Of a DNA stretch of 64,000 bases, positions 59,603-64,000 are shown piece after piece (position 1 is the stretch's first letter; each line of letters begins with the position of its first letter). Below the pieces are notes generated by a model. The model made no database searches, was not told where the DNA came from, and saw only the letters and a program-made list of their open reading frames with translations. Source of the stretch: Tigriopus japonicus (taxonomy: Eukaryota; Arthropoda; Copepoda; Harpacticoida; Harpacticidae). Position numbers and translations under genes: made by a program. The stretch spans positions 9,224,897 to 9,288,896 of the forward strand of contig CM021318.1 of NCBI GenBank assembly GCA_010645155.1, given 5' to 3'.

Positions 59603-62600
59603 ATGCCGAATCCCATCAAGCAGTTCTTCGAAAAGAAAAAAGCCGAGGCCAAATTCAAAATGGCCGGGCCTGGTCAAAAACTTGGTGACACTTCCCAAGA
59701 AGTTGCTCGACGAGCCCAAGTTTTAGAGCGACTTCAGAATGACGCATCAGCTGCAGGACCTTCAAGGCCAAAAACGGTCTCAGCCGCTCAACAGCAAGCG
59801 GCCCAAGCAGCTTTATCCAGGTGAATATTTTTGTTTTAAACGATAGTTCAACGGCAGAAACGGCTGGAAAAATTGTTTTTCAAGGTTGGATCAGAGTCGA
59901 AATGCGGATTTTAGCAAGAAGCGCTCTCAAGCCGTGATCCGGGCTCAAGCCATGAAGGAATTGGAGAAAGATAAAACGGTGAGTGTACATAAGATTTACT
60001 TGCTTCTCTTGGATTTGAAATTGTCTTTTGACGAGAAAGTTGGCCTGTTTTTAGTTTCTAACAAGCTTAAAAGAATGCACTCGAGAAGCTTTGAAATCGT
60101 TCTGGGTTTGTCACACGTTGATCACACAACCTAGGGGATATTTGAATTGGCTAATTTTAATTAATTTCTAAAACGAGGAAAGACAAACGATCATTAATGA
60201 TCTTTAACAAGCTATTGAATATATAGAAAATATATATTAGTCAATTGAAAGACAGTTGGCTGTTAGAAACAACGAAGAGGTTCAAAGATAATATTATCGA
60301 GCAGGGCTTTGGCATTCATTATTTATTAGTGATCATTGCAAAAACCTAAGAAAGACACCAAACAAACGGCTATCAGCTCATGTTCCTTGTTTTTTCGATT
60401 AAATCGAATCTGAGACTCTGAGTCTGCTCTCTCGTTCTATTTTTTTGGTTCACAATATGCCATCTCTCGTTGAAAACCCAAACCCTAACATCCCCGTCTC
60501 ATTTGAACATATTTTTTTCCCTTTTGCTGAGGTTCTGAAAGTAGCCCATGTGAAGAAGTAATTTAGAGGCTCTCTTTGAAATGTGTCACTGAGCAGGTGG
60601 GTGGTCATATTTCAACTCAAAAAAAGAACTTTGAGAGCACGGTTTCTTGCAAAGTTCTTCTTTGAACTGATCATATGCAGAGGTTGTTTTCGCCTAAAGC
60701 CTTGGAATCCCATCCGACAACTGGAGCAGGAATCTCACTCCCAAAAGGAATTACCTCACCACATTTTCTTGAAATTGTGCAGTATTTCATGTCTATTTCT
60801 TGTTATGATATGAATGGCCTTAATTGTTGAGAAAGAGTTGCCTGAATTAGGAAAAGAGAAGAGGTTAGGTGGCTGGTTGGTTGGTCCATTTTCCTAATAA
60901 GCCAACCTTTCTCAAGACCTATTTGGGCGAAAATGGATGATGCAATGGTTGGCTTTGATGGCCACATCGCCGACCACTCTAGCTTCTACAAATACAAAAA
61001 AAGTTGAAATATTGAAATGGATGGGTTTCAGCTTGAACGGATTTGAAAGGAAAAAGAATAAGAAAAAGATCGAAACAAACTTTTAGACACCACTACTAAA
61101 GGAACAGTGCTCGTGATCCCCCGATAGTTTAGTCTGGATCAACTTTAGAGTGGAAGTTGATGATGAATCTTCGTTATTCCTGTCATGCCAGCAATTGCGT
61201 CGAAAAGAGCCAAAGAAAAGTTTCTCTTTTCAAATTGAAAAGAAGCCGTCTTTTGTGTCGGTGGATATCTGTGGCTGTGGATGTACGTAAAAATAACTTG
61301 GGCCCCCAACCACTTAGGGGCCTTTCTTTTGCCCCCTCAGAATCCCTCGAGCTCGGAAGATTCGCCAACTTACTCAACTGACTATTCGTTCTTTCTTCTT
61401 TCTTCTGGCCTCCCATTAGATTGATGATGAAGTGAAAAAGTTACGCGAGACTTACGGCGAGAAGCCTGTGGTTGAATTGGAAGGACCCTCAACCTTGGTG
61501 TGTTCCGGAGTCTATTTCCATTGCCCACTGATCGGACCGGAAGTGTTGCCCAAGGCGGAAATGAAACAGAAGATCAAGGATTTCCTCTACCAACAACTTG
61601 AGGACGAGAAAGCACTCACGGCTTGTCTTATTATTCACACCATGGCCAAAGATGAAGAGAAGGTAAGGCACCCATTTAGTACGAGTAGCCCCCAAAGAAA
61701 CGTATTAGTGACATTAGAAGAAATACTAATTTATGTATTGGAAATGCGTAAGACAAAAGAGGATTTTTTTTTCCAACAATCTAGAGGAAATGCACTCGAG
61801 AAGCTATTGAGAGCGTTCCGGGTTATTGTGCGAAAGTTCTTGTTTCGCCAAAACACTTGGTGCAGTACTTTTACTTTTACAAGAGCTCTTGAGCAACATG
61901 CCCGACATCAAGAGCAATGCAGACAAACTCACTTGAATGTTGAGTCATCAGTCACAACAGTTGCTGCCAACTGGAAATGCTCATTGGTACTACCATTGTT
62001 CAAAAGCGAGGCTTTTAGGTGGTACAAATAAAGGAAATGCTAACATGTCCAACATGATGGTAACAACCAACCTCTCGCCATGAGACATTTTGATCCACTC
62101 AAGAATAAGATTTGAAATCGCTGCATTGTCCAATTTTCCAAGGCAATTCAGAATTTCATCGCGGTTTCTCTGGATTACTTCGGGGAGTTAGGTTCTAAGC
62201 CTATCGTATTGGAAAATGGTTACTCTAGAAGATTGTTGTTAATTTCCGCTTGATGGCTTGTAAGACGCTAAGTTGGTTTAGACGGCTCATTAAATGAAAC
62301 TGGGGGAGAAAATAGGTGAAGAACTCGAGAGAATGAAGATTCACCCGGAGTTTTATCAAGATCGAGCGCTTTTAGTAAATTAGGGGATTATTTGAGAACA
62401 GTAGCCTATTTCATTTAAAGAATGACAAATGCGTGCGCCACAGGATGATATATTTTGGAACCTGAACTGGAACCTATATTATTAACGTCAAAGCGTACAT
62501 CAAAAATCATCAATGCATTAGTCCCAAAAAATCTCTTTCGTCCTTGAAGACTGAAGGCAGGCAACATTTAACTCGGAAGCAGTGAGGCTAGATACAACCA

Positions 62601-63796
62601 TCCACGTGGCTCACTTCTACTGTTATCACTCAGATTACTTGGAAAGCTGCTTCGGCTTAGAAGTACCCATTAAGATAGAGGTGGTCTTGTGTGGCTATTA
62701 TGAAGATTAAGAAGCTCTGTCATTGCTCATCCTCTCGTGATAAGGAGAACTACGACCGACGGAGGAAACTTTCTGTCCGAACAATGAATTCGAATGTCAC
62801 GATAACAAAACTTAGTAACCACGATTTCTTGGTTAGTGCCAACAAAGTCGTGTCGCTCTTTCCAATCGGGAACGGATTCACTCCTCCATTTGGACATGGA
62901 TTGATTCGGTCCATTTGTCTAGCTTATGGTCGTATGGTTTGCCAGGTTCGAGAGAACCACTCGTTGGCAGGTCCAAAAAAGAGCCATCAAGGATATATCC
63001 AAAGTAAGATCCTTGTGACATTTGATCAGACCAAGAATTTGACCAAAGCATTCTCAATTTTTGGTATCAAAGAGATTAAAGAAAAAACTCCTTGGTACAT
63101 TGATTCAGACTTTGCGATTTTAGAATCCGAAAATGAAGCCTCTTCTTTTCTAAATTGTGACTCGGGAATAGATTTATTGACCCCAAAAGGAGCAACTATT
63201 GGTCCAATTGATCACGAGGTTCGCCTGAGCCCTCGTTAGTGATGATTCAAGGAATTATTTGATGACTCGATAAGTGTCCACTCAAGTCAGTGGACGTGCA
63301 ATTGGTTTTTTCCTCCTCCAAAAGCAAGCTGGTTCCTTTCTGGTGGACTAATGTCTTTTGAGTGAGATCTCTGGTATTGAGAGGCACGAAAGGCAGCGCC
63401 TTGGAATGATTTATAGGTGATTTATGCGATCTTCTTCGACAATGGCCCACAAATGATGAGGGGGAGGGGGAATGGCAGCGGACGGTGAAGAAGCGAGACG
63501 CTGCTTTCCAATACTTAAGCTTGCTCACCATCAGGCTTATCCATATAATAGGACAACCGACCAACCGACCGACGTACAGTACATATAGGGTTTGTTTTTG
63601 GTCCGATTTTCAGGCCAAGAATTGCGTGGAGACCTTATGTAAATACATTGACAACATCGTGAAGAATCCGAGCGAAGAGAAATTCCGCAAAATCCGCAAA
63701 ACCAATAAGGTCTACCAAGAGAAAGTGGCTCCCGTGGAAGGACACGACCTGTTTCTTGACGCTGCGGGCTTTGAAACTATGACCATTGACGACCAG
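59603..63796 (+). CDS. UBXN6: UBX domain protein 6 (UBXN6/UBXD1), partial at the right edge
   Basis: Cofactor of the AAA ATPase VCP/p97 in ER-associated degradation and endolysosomal sorting. Exons seen are 59603-59820, 59885-59978, 61420-61662 and 63614-63796; the last ends at a good donor (GTAAGA at 63797), so the gene continues past the window and the UBX domain is missing. The N terminus IKQFFEKKKAEAKFKMAGPG matches the conserved start of UBXN6. A VIM-like motif (QAALSRLDQ) spans exon 1/2. Exon 3 has SGVYFHCPLIG, the second conserved block. Exon 4 is the PUB domain start (ETLCKYIDNIVKNPSEEKFR, KVYQEKV, EGHDLFLDAAGF). Intron 3 (1951 bases) holds an intact 179-codon ORF on the same strand. 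Confidence 0.92.
62700..63239 (+). CDS. Intact 179-codon ORF inside UBXN6 intron 3
   Basis: ATG-initiated frame (MKIKKLCHC) without introns. The amino-acid composition is normal and it reads like a folded protein: FLVSANKVVSLFPIG, PPFGHGLIRSICLAYGRM, SKILVTFDQTKNLTKAF, SDFAILESENEASSFL. No signal peptide or TM helix. I recognise no family. It could be an intronless nested gene, a retrocopy, an alternative exon of UBXN6, or a chance ORF; length and composition favour something real. The codon run from 62700 to the stop at 63237 has no interruption. Confidence 0.4.
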   Translation: MKIKKLCHCSSSRDKENYDRRRKLSVRTMNSNVTITKLSNHDFLVSANKVVSLFPIGNGFTPPFGHGLIRSICLAYGRMVCQVRENHSLAGPKKSHQGYIQSKILVTFDQTKNLTKAFSIFGIKEIKEKTPWYIDSDFAILESENEASSFLNCDSGIDLLTPKGATIGPIDHEVRLSPR

Positions 63797-64000
63797 GTAA
63801 GAGAAAACTTGGGCTGATAAATTCCTTGACGAAAAAGAAGTTCGTTCTTGTGGTCTTTATGGGGAAATTTGAGAACGACGTGATCGATAAGTCATGACCA
63901 TGTCGGAAGTTTCTTTGTTGGCCTTTGCCTTGTCAGCCGAAATCATTTCGGGTCATTGCTTTTTCTGTTCCACAAGGGAGCCTCTCTTTAAAGAATGAAA

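Overview
This is a eukaryotic window from an arthropod-like animal, most likely a crustacean and possibly a copepod. The evidence is an innexin with the YYQWV signature, a trypsin-like protease, short GT-AG introns, an adhesion GPCR of latrophilin type, and AT-rich intergenic DNA carrying hAT, mariner and non-LTR fragments. The species call is inference. All gene models were built by hand from reading frame, splice sites and phase agreement; no alignment was run.

Layout. 0.5-2.3 kb: ATG13 (+). 3.0-3.9 kb: a nine-finger C2H2 protein (+). 7.6-8.8 kb and 25.4-26.5 kb: two paralogous secreted proproteins (+) with the same exon structure and the same promoter block. 11-15 kb: a repeat graveyard in which a repeat family (called A here) is split by a 1.2-kb insert and by a 1.04-kb hAT-like element with perfect 8-bp target duplications. 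16.0-17.3 kb: a dead mariner transposase followed by the tail of a non-LTR reverse transcriptase. 18.1 and 28.7 kb: two copies of a ~260-bp foldback element. 18.5-21.7 kb: a seven-exon gene for an unrecognised 619-aa nuclear-looking protein, perhaps a diverged tyrosine-recombinase derivative. 22-25.4 kb and 26.5-35.8 kb: gene-poor DNA.

From 35.8 kb the window is gene-dense. A 17-exon adhesion GPCR (EGF, three C-type-lectin-like regions, SUEL-like lectin, HRM, GAIN/GPS, 7TM) carries the whole KATNAL2 gene on the opposite strand inside its intron 10. Then follow an innexin (+), a trypsin-like serine protease (-), a small basic/acidic low-complexity protein (-), a BTB-like/AT-hook protein (-), a small single-pass membrane protein (+) and the first five exons of UBXN6 (+), which runs off the right edge.

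Functionally this is a housekeeping and signalling neighbourhood (autophagy initiation, microtubule severing, gap junctions, VCP cofactor, cell-surface sensing). There is no operon-like co-regulation except the shared promoter block of the two secreted paralogues.
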